DNA of 64,000 bases from Coptis chinensis (GCA_015680905.1 CM027382.1:22851501-22915500); one strand, 5' to 3'. Positions 1-10,925 are shown, counted from the first letter of the stretch. The notes: generated by a model not told the origin, from the sequence alone. Translations and numbers: made by a program.

Positions 1-19
1 CATAATATATTAAAATTAC

Positions 20-384
20 CGGTTCCATGAGATAACATTCACATCTGCTTTATGTGCCTTAATAGAAACTGCATGTGTTTTTCCCGAACGGGTATCCTAT
101 ATGGCAACATACCATCCACAAAACATGGCATAAAAACATCAGCTTCGGTAGGGCTCCACTGCTTGAAGGGATTTAGACAACTTTTAGAACGGAATAGACT
201 TCAAATTGAGGACTTACGGCATTAAAACACCCACACAAAAAAAAGGAATAAGTTTTGCTAATCAAGTTAGAGTGTACCTAGAGATCCTCAACACTTCCGG
301 CATGCCTAACAAAAGGAGTAGATTCTACTTTCCATGTTCCACTAGACAAAAACTCCCACAAATGAATAACCTTCTTGCAATCCC
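20..384 (-). pseudogene. GRWD1-like WD40 repeat protein fragment (two exons)
   Basis: Two exons read on the minus strand. Exon 278-384 gives GDCKKVIHLWEFLSSGTW and continues to a SVEDL motif; exon 20-158 gives WSPTEADVF and later KAHKADVNVISWN. This is the repeat pattern of glutamate-rich WD repeat proteins (GRWD1, a ribosome-biogenesis and histone-binding WD40 protein; plant homologues are of the At2g19540 type). Splice sites look right: acceptor before 384, donor at 277-276, acceptor at 160-159, donor at 19-18. The copy is broken. The last codon of the upstream exon, expected CAG, is TAG. The Trp of the VAIWD motif is also TAG, and that exon has a frameshift. It may continue to the left of the window. 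The family assignment is from recognition of several motifs in order. Confidence 0.72.
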
Positions 385-992
385 CTTCAGACATGAAAAA
401 ATAAGAAAGAAAATAGTAGCAGTGTTAGTTTTGAGTAGATTGTTTTGTGGCATCGTAATTCAAATACACTAGTATATTGCATTGCAGTGGGGGTATGGCG
501 AGCGGGAAGATTTTTTAGGCGGGGTTCAAGAATATGAAATGTCCATCTTACTTAGGTTTAAACAGTTTTTATACTTTCATACATAGTTTAACTGGATGGG
601 ATTGGAATATCAATAAGCTACAAAGAAATCCACGAACATAGCTTAAGGAGTTTTCCAAAGACCATAACAAAACCAAAGATTAATGTTTCCAATTCCAATT
701 TGGAGAAATTGGCCAAATGCACCAAAGATTACATGTGTGTGAATCGATTACCAAAGCGGGACCTTCAAGCAAATTAAATAAAGTCATAAAAGGGACCACA
801 AAAATAAAATAAGCCTATTAGGAGAGATAGAGAGGGCACCTCCCTAGGCCTACAATGATGACATACCTTTATAATCCGGGTTAGCCCGCAATCACGATTG
901 AAAAATACTTGATAAATACCAACATAATATTAAATTCACTTAGCCGAAAGATCAATGGCAAGTTCACAACCAAAACAAGAGATAACACATAC

Positions 993-1127
993 CCTGAAAT
1001 CACCAAGATCCTTGATATCTTACTCTCCACAAAAGTCCCACAAGATGTCCACGTTACGGTTCGCACACTCATCACTTGTGAATATATAATGATCAGGTAT
1101 TACTATGATCTTTTGGTGATCCCATAC
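993..1127 (-). pseudogene. 3-isopropylmalate dehydratase large-subunit fragment (one exon)
   Basis: The minus-strand exon runs from a ttcag acceptor (1129-1128) to a GT donor (992-991). It reads VWDHQKIIVIPDHYIFTSDE, then CANRNVDILWDFCGE, a stop, and DIKDLGDFR. The PDHYIFT-DE-ANRNVDIL-DFC-E block is characteristic of the plastid isopropylmalate isomerase large subunit (leucine and glucosinolate chain elongation; an aconitase-family [4Fe-4S] enzyme). Compared with the family, several residues are missing next to an in-frame TAA between CGE and DIKDLG, so this piece cannot encode a working enzyme. I could not find the following exon, which should carry the conserved HVALAQEGH region. It lies between the GRWD1 and BTB fragments on the same strand. 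Confidence 0.72.
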
Positions 1128-1730
1128 CTGAAACCAAAGACAAAAAAGTTAAGGCATAATATAAAGAGATGAATAAGTTCAGTGGTGATAACTTCTTGAT
1201 GGGTTCTATAATCAGAAATCACAAAATGAATGATCAATATCAAGTATAAGTAAGTTGCAACAACAACAAAAGGTATGAATTTCTGATGCAGTTAGTATGT
1301 GCACGGATGTGATACACTGGCACAAGTTATACACCTGTTTTTTTTATACATGTGTTGTAAGTAAGTGTGAGAAAGATAATGGGAGACATGTTGTAAGTAA
1401 GTGTGAGACGATCAAGCATGTCTCCAGCATTTCTGCTGGAGCTATCCATAGCATACATTCTTACCCCTTGCTCACTTCATGTGTGCTCCAAGACTGCATT
1501 GAACATAACCTGAATCGCGAGCAGTAGAAAACCACACACATATTAGTATGGCAGATGATGAGATTGGATTTGATAGGTGTTAATAATATAAAGAAACATG
1601 GATATACAAGCAACAGGAAGCACAACTGCTATGTACTACTTATAATTGATAAACCAAGAAGCGGCTGAGCATACTTGGCCACACATGTCAATGACTAGTT
1701 AGGAACCCAGAAATGAACATTCTGGGAGAA

Positions 1731-1750
1731 GAGAGAGAGAGAGAGAGAGA
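1731..1750. repeat. GA dinucleotide microsatellite
   Basis: A run of ten GA units inside the proposed CACTA interior. No other function is evident. Confidence 0.9.
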
Positions 1751-2382
1751 CGTGATCAAACAATGGTGTGGGTATTTAGAAATGGTATTATGATATGCAT
1801 CCCCCAACTGTCAAACAATCCATTAAACTACTAAAGGCACATTTGAAAGGCAACATATTAGATAGAGAAAAGCTATGAATCATTCATGTACTAATATTGA
1901 GTAATTTGAAGGCCGGGAAATCAATAGATAATGTGGCCTAGGCAGAAGCCAGTAACAGGATCACCAAATAAATAAACTTGAAAACATACTAGTGAACGAT
2001 TTGAATGTCTACGCATCAGAGAAGGTGGCCATTGCCTGTTGGTCGAATAGAACACACAAAAACGGGATCTCTAGAAATACAAAGAAAACCCCGGTATTTC
2101 CTAGCAGCTCTAATTTTTCCCGAAGTATATATTCATTTAACAATCCCGTACGCCTTTTAATGCAACGAGTAACGGAACTAATCAGTTCATTATAAATAGA
2201 AAGAAGCTGAGAATTAGACAGCATCCAGCGGTGATCACCGAGCATCAGGCTTACACTTCTCATAAATTCAAATTGAAGAGAGTACCATAGACCATATACA
2301 CCAAGAAATAATCAAGGATATAGAGAAAAATGAATAAAATATATACACATCCCTTTCTAAGGATAATATTATTTCTCTTTAC

Positions 2383-3913
2383 CAGCTTGAACTTCCTTTC
2401 TCGGGTTGTTCTTTTAACAATGTAGCTTTCGTTAGCAATGTGTACAGTGCTAACTCAAACCTTTGAAAAATCAAAAAGTTGTCTGGATTAATCATTTCCA
2501 GAGAAATTACAGTTGTAGTTGATAAAATTCAAGTAAGAACCCGTTAATATGTTACCTTTTCTCCTCAAGTAGGAGCCCACAATTCATCGATGTGAGCAAT
2601 GCATGCAAAGTTTGAGCAAAAAGTCACGGCAAGTTACCTATCGAGCCCTATGTTAACCATGCCGAATTTAACATTAATAGTTAGTATCCATACATTAATC
2701 AAATAACAAACCTGAACTTGTAAAGAATGAAGTGATATCAAATAGAAATGTCTCAAAAAACGTGGAAATATGAAATAATTGCCAACCGAGTAAAACTTCC
2801 GGCTATGCTTTCTTTTTTAAGAGTAAAATATTGCCTATCTTATAATCGGACGATGATATATCGGATTTCAACTAAACTACTATTAAGAAGGTATTATTTC
2901 TTAAGAACCTTTAGATGCAAAAAATTCCCATTAAGCTCTTTAAATAACTATTGAAAGATGGACTTGAAACTGGCGACATTAACATATTATGTGCTGATTG
3001 CCTGACCGTTAAACTCGGAGCATGACTAGAGCTGCCATAGGAACCAAATAGTAGCAATCATGGGGAGAAATTATATTAATCAGCTAGGCTTTAAGCTCCC
3101 TCATGTATGGCTTGAGTTGAGCCTAACACATGGACTTTGATTTTTTTATGGGTGACGTGGACTACACATAGGCCCTTTTGAGAAACACTTGCAACAACCT
3201 TCTCTAATACCCGGTCACAAGTTTGAGTTTTAGCTCATATGTGGCCAAGCTAGGCTTTAAACTCCATACATGAGATTAATAATCTCAACACCGATCATTT
3301 GACATTCTTTTTTTTTCTTCTATTTTTATATGTCATAAACAGGATAACACCTCTTGTAGAATTTATTAAAAAAAACCTTAAGAAGACGACTTGCAATTAT
3401 TCAACTCCATGAACAAATTACTATTCACACTCATTCATTACCTCCTTCAACTCCATGACACCACTTTGACAAAGATAACCCCAGCAAGCATTTCTGACAC
3501 GTTCTCCATGTATACCATAGTCTTGACTCTCTGCGAATAATACCTAAATCATAGATTTAAAGCAGGTAAATGTGTATATTAAAACTAGATAAAAACATAT
3601 GGGACCTGAACAAAGACTATAATAAGCAGGCTCTTACTTGATACGCTAAGAAGTTTGACGTCCATAATTCCGATATAATAAAGTCAGTGTAAATAGTACA
3701 CAAATTCTGCAAGATAAGCCCTTAAGTTAAAAAGCTAAAAACAAAAGCAAATTCCCATTATGCACAAGCAGAGGTATGTAAATACCTGAAGATCAAGAAA
3801 CGATGCAACAACAAGAACACGAAATGCATTACTATTATTAAGCTTTGGGTAATGCCCATATAAATATGCCAAAGCCAATGCAATCGCTTCCCTGTTAATG
3901 TTATCATCATCAA
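2383..3913 (-). pseudogene. BTB/POZ domain protein, multi-exon pseudogene
   Basis: Five exons can be followed on the minus strand: 3786-3913 (AIALALAYLYGHYPKLNNSN, then AFRVLVVASFLDLQ), 3638-3706 (TDFIISELWTSNFLAYQ), 3442-3543 (ESQDYGIHGERVRNACWGYL), about 2556-2637 (QTLHALLTS...DELWAPT) and 2383-2460 (FELALYTLLTKATLLKEQ). Most have AG/GT borders. These blocks, in this order, match a conserved plant BTB/POZ family; such proteins usually act as CUL3 ubiquitin-ligase adaptors. The first three exons are nearly intact. The fourth has a one-base deletion before DELW, an in-frame TGA after it, and a degenerate start, so the gene is broken. The N-terminal exon(s) and the end were not resolved. An open stretch at 2009-2263 might be a further exon, but I do not recognise it. 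Confidence 0.75.
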
Positions 3914-4208
3914 CTAGCATCATTTCTCTTTCAAAGGTAAAATTACAAAAATAAAGAAAGAGCACAACTACAAGCTGGAAATCTGCCCATTCGCAGAAAA
4001 GACCACCAAATTTACTAGATTTAATTTAAAAATATTATAAAGGGAAAAAAAAATCATACCTTTACAACAAATCGTAGTATAACACTGAACCAAGACTAGA
4101 AAGCTACTAAACAATTCGTGAATCGCAGGATTACTACACAATATTGGAATAAAACGAAGAAAGAAAGAGGTTAGTTTACTTAAAAAACGAAATTCATTAG
4201 TTTTAAAT

Positions 4209-4318
4209 GACAGCAGTGAGAGAGCACAAGCGTTAAAACCGTAGGTAATAAAAGGAAGAAAAAAGGGAAAGGAGTACTTACGGACAGCAGTGGGAAAGCA
4301 CGAGCATCGAAACCCTAG
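4209..4318. repeat. Imperfect direct repeat, about 36 bp x2
   Basis: The block gacagcagtgagagagcaca (4209 on) recurs at 4283 as gacagcagtgggaaagcacg. Both copies continue to a gaaacc(c)tag-like end. On the minus strand the second copy is followed by a possible GT donor (ccgtaagta). This could be a duplicated untranslated first exon of the captured BTB gene. Confidence 0.6.
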
Positions 4319-4660
4319 ATTTTAAGAGATTTCAGAGAGGGTTAAGAGTGAGAGAGAGAGGAGCTTTTATTTTAGTTTGAAAGTTTTTTTATTTTCTTCC
4401 CATAATTTCCCTCGTTCCCAAATTTCTAATTTTTAGTTTATTTTTAATTTTTTTTTACATTGTTAACGTTTGCCTAACGATAAAATCTCGCGACCAAAAA
4501 ACATAAAACCGTTAGGAATTAATTCAAATCTCACGGGCAATTAAACTAATACTTTATCATCATTCCTCACGGTAACAAAGTAGTAGGAATGCACTAACGG
4601 TAAAAAACTGTTACAAATTAAAAAATGTGTGCGTTACTAATATCCTGTTTTGGTGTAGTG

Positions 4661-5617
4661 ATACCAAAGATAAAAATAGACCCACACCATAAATGTGAAA
4701 CTTGTGTAGAATCCAAATTGATCAGATCATCCTTTCATTCCATTGAAAGAAGTATTGAACTTCTAGACTCAATATATACAGATATATGTGATCTTAAGTA
4801 CGTACAAACTAGAGGTGGTAAAAAGTATTTCATTACTTTTATTGACGATAACACTAGATATAGTTATGTTTACTTGTTGAGAAGTAAAGATGAGGCAATT
4901 GAAGTGTTCAAACACTATAAAAATGAAGTTGAAAATAAACTAAGCAAAAAGATTAAGGCTATAAGGAGTGATAGAGGAGGTGAATATGAATCACCTTTTG
5001 AAGGTTTATGTTCTGAACATGGAATCATTCATCAAACTACGACTCCTTATTCACCTCAATCAAATGGTATTGCGGAACGCAAAAACCGAACTCTAAAAGA
5101 GATGATGAATGCTATGTTGTTAAGTTCTGGTTTACCCCAGAATTTGTGGGGGGAAGCTTTGCTTTCTGCTAATTACATTCTCAACAAGATTCCTAACAAG
5201 AAGACGCTTAAAACACTATACGAATTGTGGAAAGGTCATCAGACTTCCTACAAATTCTTAAAAGTGTGGGGGTGTCTTGCTAAAGTGGAAGTCCCTAAAC
5301 CTAAGAAGGTGAAGATAGGACCCAAGACTATTGATTGTGTATTCATTGGATATACAAACAATAGTAGTGCATATCGTTTTATGGTTCATAAATTAGAAAT
5401 TCAAGATATACATGTTAATACGACTATTGAGTTAATGAATGCTTCATTCTTTGAAAATATGTTTCCGTATAACATGTGTATAGAGCCAAGTTCAACAAAG
5501 AGAACTTTAGATGCTACAACTAGTAACCATCCTAAGCTACACAAAGCGAAATTGAGGAGGAACCTAGACGTAGCAAAAGGTCAAGGACGTCAACGTCTTT
5601 TGGACCTGATTTTCTAA
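4661..5617 (+). pseudogene. Copia integrase core (pol fragment)
   Basis: It begins inside the pre-integrase zinc region (HHKCETCVESK), then shows the DDE core: first Asp in IYTDICDL, second in IRSDRGGEYES, Glu in GIAERKNRTLKEMM. The GGKKYFITFIDD and LWGEALLSANYILNKIP blocks are typical of plant TNT1-like Pol. The integrase inserts the element cDNA into chromosomes. The start is cut by the CACTA junction. The only available ATG (4625) lies in the CACTA terminus, so the first 12 codons of that reading frame are not Copia. After FENMFPYNM the frame degenerates and closes at 5615-5617. RT continues in another frame, with part of the linker apparently deleted. Confidence 0.9.
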
Positions 5618-6582
5618 CATACTTGTTGGAAAATAATCCTCCAACGTTCAAGGAGGCAATGTCATCTCCAGAAGCTACTTATTGGAAAGAAGCAATAAAT
5701 AGCGAGATTGAATCCATAATACAAAATCATACATGGGAATTGGTGGATTTACCACCAGGTTCCAAGACTTTGGGATATAAGTGGATATTCACAAAAAAAT
5801 TTAAGACTGATGGATCAATCGACAAGTATAAAGCTAGATTTGTGGTTAAAGGCTTTAGACAAAAGGAAGGATTAGATTATTTTGACACTTATTCTCCAGT
5901 TACAAGAATAACTTCCATAAGGATGCTAATAGCAATAGTATCAATACATGAATTTGAGATACATCAAATGGATGTAAAGATGTCATTCTTGAATGGTGAG
6001 TTAGATGAAAAAATATACATGGAACAACCCGAAGGGTTTATTGCTCCTGGACAAGAAAGGAAAGTTTGCAAGCTTGTTAAATCCTTATATGGATTAAAGC
6101 AAGCACCTAAGCAATGGCATGAGAAATTTGACAATGCAATGTTATCAAACGGTTTCAAAATAAACGAGTGTGACAAGTGTGTCTATGTCAAAAACACTCA
6201 AAAGGGATGTGTCATTGTTTGTCTCTATATAGATGATATGCTAATTTTGGGTAGTAATATGGATGTCATAAAATCTACCAAACAAATGTTGTCTAGTAAG
6301 TTTGACATGAAAGATTTAGGTGTCGCTGATGTTATCCTAGGAATTAAGATCTCTAGGACGGAGGATGAACTTGTTCTATCACAATCTCATTACATTGAGA
6401 CGATTCTTGAAAAGCTTAAGAAATATAACATCACACCAAAAAGGTCACCAGTTGACGTAAATCTTCATTTAGCCAAAAATATTGGAGATAGCATATCTCA
6501 ACTAGAATACTCTTGTATACTTGGCAGTTTAATGTATGTCATGAATTGTACACGGCCTGACATAGCATACTCTGTGAGCAAG
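5618..6582 (+). pseudogene. Copia reverse transcriptase (pol fragment)
   Basis: Nearly uninterrupted RVT_2-type domain: KWIFTKKFKTDGSIDKYKAR, the VKGFRQKEGLDYFDTYSPV block, LYGLKQAPKQWHEKFD, and the catalytic YIDDM motif at about 6227-6241. It ends at CTRPDIAYSVSK, where the solo LTR starts. The same Copia region resumes at 8209 with [13 protein letters not shown], so codon order is kept across the insertion apart from the target duplication. In an active element this enzyme copies element RNA into cDNA. Here it is separated from integrase by a frame change and from RNase H by 1.6 kb of foreign DNA, so it is a relic. Confidence 0.93.
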
Positions 6583-8203
6583 TGACACTCACTCCTTTTT
6601 GTGTGTATGGTGTATGGATGATGTAGATAGATGATGATCGTTGAACAAATAGAAGCGTATCAAAACCTAATTATCCCTCAATAAGTAAAGGATGAGTAGG
6701 TATCGTTCCACTTTTAAGTGTATGTTATGTGAAGGACGAATTTGGAAAGGAGGTTTAAAGGGATTAAAAACTATGATTATAGAGATTTATATTCTAATAC
6801 TAAACTAAACTAAATTAACTAAACTCATCGAGAATTTATAAGAGGGGAATTCAAGATATTAGAATCCACCAATACTTTTAATCTATGACCTTCTGCTTCA
6901 TGGTTGTTCTTACAAGTAGACTACAATTAGGCAATCGAGCAAGTGTTGATGCCCTCTTGGACGAAACATCGTTAACAATTAACTCTACTTAAGGTTGTTC
7001 CTATGTTTATGCTATTAATATCTTCTTTCCTTTTATGTAAGCTCGGGCAGCCATTCAATGTATTACCAAGAGCAACATCAAGGAGTACTTTCTAATAGGG
7101 CAGTCATTCAATGAATCACCACTTAAGGCAAACACAAAGAATACTTCCCCTAGGCAGCCATTCCCTGAGATACCCCTTCTAAGGCAACACAAAGAATACT
7201 TCCCTAACTCTAAAGAACTATACTACTAGAAGAAAAGTAAAGAACACTAACATGATATTAATATTGCAAAACATAAACCCTATTCTATACTTTCATCCCC
7301 TGGTGTGGGCAATTGAACTAATAACTATAAACATAAAGAACTAACCTGATTGAAGAACACCAATGAACCGGAAGAATCATTAAACCTTAAGATCGGGCTT
7401 CATCTCCTCCCTTGAAGGAGAAGATTAGCCTTCCATAAAGAAAGAAAGAACACGAAGAACGAGAAGAAGAAGGTCGAAGAACATAAGACTTAGAAAGACT
7501 AATTTATTAAGACTCAGCTAGTTAAAACTGATCTTTTATTATTAATTTCTCTCTGCCTCAAGTTCTGGAGACAAGAATATAAGTGAATTGACAAATTACA
7601 TGAGGCACTTAGGTCCTCTATTTATAGGGGTTACAATGAGCTCTAGAAGCATTCCAAACCGCCATTTGTTTCCTAATACAAATAGACTTCTTCCAGAGTC
7701 CAACTTCATCTCCAAAACTGAGAAGGAATTGGCTACAGTGTTGATTCATGCATCTGGACACACTATTCATGCATCCCAGACTTAATCAATGCGTCTGGAT
7801 GCTCGATATATGCGTCCCAGACTTGATCAATGCGTCTGGACGCTCGATCTATGCATCCCAGACGCGTAAGCCTATTTTGTCTCTTCTGCTCTATCATTTT
7901 ATCCTCTTTTGCGGGCTTTGGTCTAAGCAACGAATCCTTTGGCCTTGGGCTTCCAAATAAGTCCAAGTCGCATCTTTAATAGCTTCAATTCCTTGGCCTT
8001 TTCCATGATTGTCCACGGGCTTCCCATGTGATCCTTAATGCTCCGTATTGCTCTGTTTTACCCCATTTTCTCTAATATTCTACAAAACTCTCTTTTTCAC
8101 CTGTATAATCTTAAAACATAACTTACAAACACTATTAGTCCACTAAGATGGCTAAACAAGAGGCATAATCGAGGGTTAAATTGCACTTTTTGAGCACTTA
8201 TCA
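6583..8203 (-). mobile_element. Solo LTR inserted in Copia RT/RNase H (TSD GCAAG)
   Basis: Starts TGACACTC and ends GCACTTATCA, flanked by GCAAG at 6578-6582 and 8204-8208, a perfect 5-bp target duplication. It contains no coding domain or internal region, so it is a single LTR left by recombination between the two LTRs of a former element. A TATA-like motif (CTATTTATAGG, about 7617-7627) reads as TATAAATAG on the minus strand, suggesting that orientation. Read on the minus strand, the start (TGATAAGTGCTCAAAAAGTG) resembles the LTRs at 40146 and 50619. Confidence 0.88.
7748..7870. repeat. 41-bp tandem repeat, three copies, inside solo LTR
   Basis: Copies start at 7748, 7789 and 7830. Each begins atgc(a/g)tctgga and includes a second half with tgc(a/g)tcccagac, so each unit also has a near-palindromic pairing of tctgga/tccaga-like words. 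Variation is mainly C/T and G/A at CpG sites, as expected from methylation decay. Confidence 0.85.
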
Positions 8204-8208
8204 GCAAG

Positions 8209-8777
8209 CTAAGTCGATATACAAGTAATCCTGGCAGAGATCATTGGACTGCCATACTAAGAGTTTTGGGATACTTAAAGTATACTCAAAATTTTGGTCT
8301 GCACTATACAAGATATCTAGCCGTTCTAGAAGGGTACTGCGATGCTAATTGGATATCTGACACTAAAGACTTACACTTGGAGGTGCAGCTGTTTCTTGGA
8401 AATCCTCAAAACAAACGTGCATAACGAGGTCCACTATGGAATCAGAATTCATAACATTGGACAAAGCTGGAGAAGAAGCAGAGTGGGTTCAAAATTTCTT
8501 AGAGGATATTCCAAACTGGGCTAAACCTGTGCCAGCAGTGTGTATACACTATGACAGCCAATCTGCTATTGGTAGAGCACAGAGTAGCATGTATAACGGG
8601 AAGTCTCGACACATACGTCGTAGACATAACACCGTTAGACAATTGCTCTCAAATGGAGTTATCTCAATCGACTATGTAAGGTCAAAAGATAACATTACGG
8701 ATCCACTTACAAAAGGTTTAACAAGAGAGCAAGTTGAAAGATTATCAAAGGGAATGAGCTTAAAGCCTTTGAGATAA
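8209..8777 (+). pseudogene. Copia RNase H and C-terminal tail
   Basis: Starts [13 protein letters not shown] directly after the solo LTR, then [29 protein letters not shown] (the Copia RNase H Asp block), a frame change near 8375, and the ending [19 protein letters not shown] with a stop at 8775-8777. It belongs to the same Pol as 5618-6582. RNase H degrades the RNA strand during reverse transcription. Broken by at least one frameshift and by separation from RT. Confidence 0.88.
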
Positions 8778-9385
8778 TCAACCAAGAGTCATCATAATGG
8801 AAAAACCAACCTAGTTGACTGGAGATCCTAAGATCTAGATTCAAAGGGCCAACTGAATTATGTTTGTGACTCAGTTAGCACTGGAGAGTAATATTATACT
8901 CTAACCCATTCCTATATAAGACAGTGTATATCTGCCGCGAGACCCAGGATAAGTCAAGCTTTAAATGATTTACTATATCTTGGAAAGTTATGTTATCCAA
9001 GTAGAGTATTGCAGGATACTCTTTATAGAAATCACCTATGTTAGTGCGAAGTGGGACCGCTTTTATGAGAATTTTAAAGGCAAATGTCTCAAAAGCACTA
9101 TCTAAAACCAAAAAGTGTTCAAGGCCAAAATGAACAAAAACGTGAGAACCAACAGTATTCGAGAAGGTACTACGTGAAGATGATTGTCTAGGTTTATACA
9201 AACGACTGACAGTTCAAGGACATTAATTGAAGTCTATTGATCGTCCAATTAAATCCGATCGTCTTTCACTAAGGCAAGTTCAAGGCCTCCCATGCTACTT
9301 GACCTGATGCGATATGATATCTTTTCATTTGTAAAAGAACAGAAATCCAATGTTTATGATAGAAGAAGCCAAATTTTCATTCATG

Positions 9386-9393
9386 TGGGGGAT
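9386..9393 (+). other. Copia polypurine tract
   Basis: The purine-rich gtgggggat directly precedes the LTR start TGTTAGAAAAAT; this is the usual plus-strand priming site position. Confidence 0.7.
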
Positions 9394-9523
9394 TGTTAGA
9401 AAAATAAATTTGCACAAATCCATTAAAATATGAATGAGTAGTTTGCCTCCCAAGTTACCCCACTTGAGATGAAATGAGTTTTTCTTGAAATAGTACGTAA
9501 AGTGAGAAAAACATTTTCAAAAG

Positions 9524-9685
9524 GATGCACTTGTTCAAAATAGTGCATTATGCCGAAAAGGTGCGACCTTTCGAAATGTGCATTGGTTCAAAACAGTGCA
9601 TCATGCCGAAAAGGTGTGACCTTTCGAAATAGGCACTAGTTCAAAATAGTGCTTTATGCCGAAATGGTGTGTCTTTTCGAAACAT
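9524..9685 (+). repeat. U3 tandem repeat, about 54 bp x3
   Basis: Three degenerate copies of a unit containing gttcaaaa(t/c)agtgc, then atgccgaaaaggtg and gacctttcgaaat, lie 70-230 bp upstream of the LTR TATA box. Each unit contains the inverted pair tcgaaa / cgaaaagg. Repeated U3 boxes act as enhancers in Tnt1-type Copia elements; the same role here is inferred from position only. Confidence 0.8.
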
Positions 9686-9755
9686 GTGACTTTTCAAAGA
9701 GTTGCTTACTTTTTCCCAAGAGTCACTATGTTGTTTCGAAGAGGCACCACTCACC

Positions 9756-9763
9756 TATAAATA
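9756..9763 (+). promoter_or_regulatory. TATA box of Copia LTR
   Basis: TATAAATA in the context cacctataaatagtgg, placed where the LTR promoter is expected. Confidence 0.7.
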
Positions 9764-9949
9764 GTGGATAAATTTGGAGAGAAAGACACACTAGATCACA
9801 CAGAGTTCTGATCTTTCTCTTCTCCCTCTGTTCTTAGTTAAATACTATGTTGTGTTCGCTGATTTTATAGAATTGAAGTGCTAGCTTTCTATAAAAGGAA
9901 ATCCGTTCTATCTTGGGAGATAGTTTCCCATCAATCTTCAAGCACCGTG

Positions 9950-10925
9950 GTAGGGGGGGGGCAATGGGCGGTCGAGCTTGCCCGCCCTAAACATTTAAAA
10001 GCCTTTCAATTATTAGGGCGGGCCACCGCCCTAAAAGTCCCCATAGGGCGGGGTCATAAGTCTAAATTTCAAGCCCCTGACCCTACCCTAAGCCCTCTTT
10101 AACAGTTTAGGGCGGCCGGGCGGGCCTATATATTTTTCTTCTTTTACTTGCATCAGTTTTAAAACTCATTTATATTACAAAAAAATTTAAAAGATTTGCA
10201 AACTCAAAGTCCCACCACTTTGAAATTTGAATAACAACCAATCTAGTAATAATTCTTGATAAGTCTAACAATTTAAAATGCATATCCACAATCTAATAAA
10301 CTGAAGTACATAGAGACTCATATTTATATTTCAAAATTACAGTTAAAATGCACAAGACACATTTTGGAATGAGCTTTCACTGACATAAATCCGTTATTTC
10401 TTGTACTCAAATCTCACCAAAATTACATTTAACATTGAAGAACACAAAGACAAATAAGAGTATGGAATGAGTTTTTACTGACGTCAACCTATTTTTCATT
10501 AGGCTAGTGCCCAGTGCTCATTATTGTTCTTGGCGACTAGGTTAGACGGGGAGTTGTGAGGTGTACGTGAGTTGTGAGATAGAAACAATTTAGATTTACA
10601 AGTTTTTATGATATAAGACAAGTTATTAGAAGTACCCATACGGTAAGTGATAAATTACAAATGATAGTGTTATTTTAATTGAAAATATGTAACAAGGAGT
10701 TGGATAGTTTTAGTTGTATATTTTATAGTGAAATTATAACTAGGGCTTGGTTAGGGCTTAGTTAGGGTCGGGCCTATATTTCAGAACCTTAGCCCTGACC
10801 CTGCCTTAGAAGGCATTAGGGCCGGGTCGGCCCTGCCCTAAACTCTGTGAGGGCTTTAGTTGTAAGGGTTTTATAGGGCTTAGGGTCGGGTTGGTCAGGG
10901 TCGTTAGGGCCAAATTCTCACCCCT
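9950..10925. mobile_element. GC-rich non-autonomous DNA element (hAT-like), in Copia LTR
   Basis: Left end GTAGGGGGGGG and right end ...CTCACCCCT are roughly inverted (TAGGGGTG-type termini). ACCGTG occurs on both sides (9944-9949 and 10926-10931). The interior ends are filled with gggcgg/gccctaa words (gcccgccctaaac on the left; gggcttagggtcggg on the right), unlike the AT-rich surroundings. No transposase is seen. Assignment to hAT rests on the TAGGGGTG-like ends and GC-rich subterminal repeats. The target duplication is imperfect, so the exact borders are uncertain by 1-2 bp. Confidence 0.6.

Larger units (their letters stand above)
1..4660. mobile_element. CACTA-type DNA transposon, right part (left end outside window)
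   Basis: The right terminus reads ...CCTGTTTTGGTGTAGTG and ends at 4660. Its reverse complement begins CACTACACCAAAACAGGAT, nearly the same as the left terminus of the complete CACTA at 57640 (CACTACACCATAACAGGAA). The next base on the right is mid-gene Copia sequence, so this is an insertion junction. Short subterminal motifs around taacggtaaa, gttagg and gtaacaaag recur between about 4465 and 4640, as is usual for CACTA ends. I find no opposite CACTACACC terminus in 1-4600, so the left end probably lies outside the window. No transposase is visible. The interior holds fragments of three host genes, all on the minus strand. That these are cargo is an inference from their position inside the terminus and their decay. 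Confidence 0.6.

Noticed and set aside
206..472. Open frame on the plus strand over the first exons
   Set aside because: Shadow of the minus-strand WD40 fragment; no protein-like pattern.
2009..2263. 84-codon minus-strand frame between captured gene pieces
   Set aside because: Could be a further exon, but there is no recognised motif and the splice context is unclear; not listed as a gene.
3160..3180. gtggactacacatagg and ttactacacaatattgg (near 4130) as possible CACTA left ends
   Set aside because: They lack the CACTACACC core.
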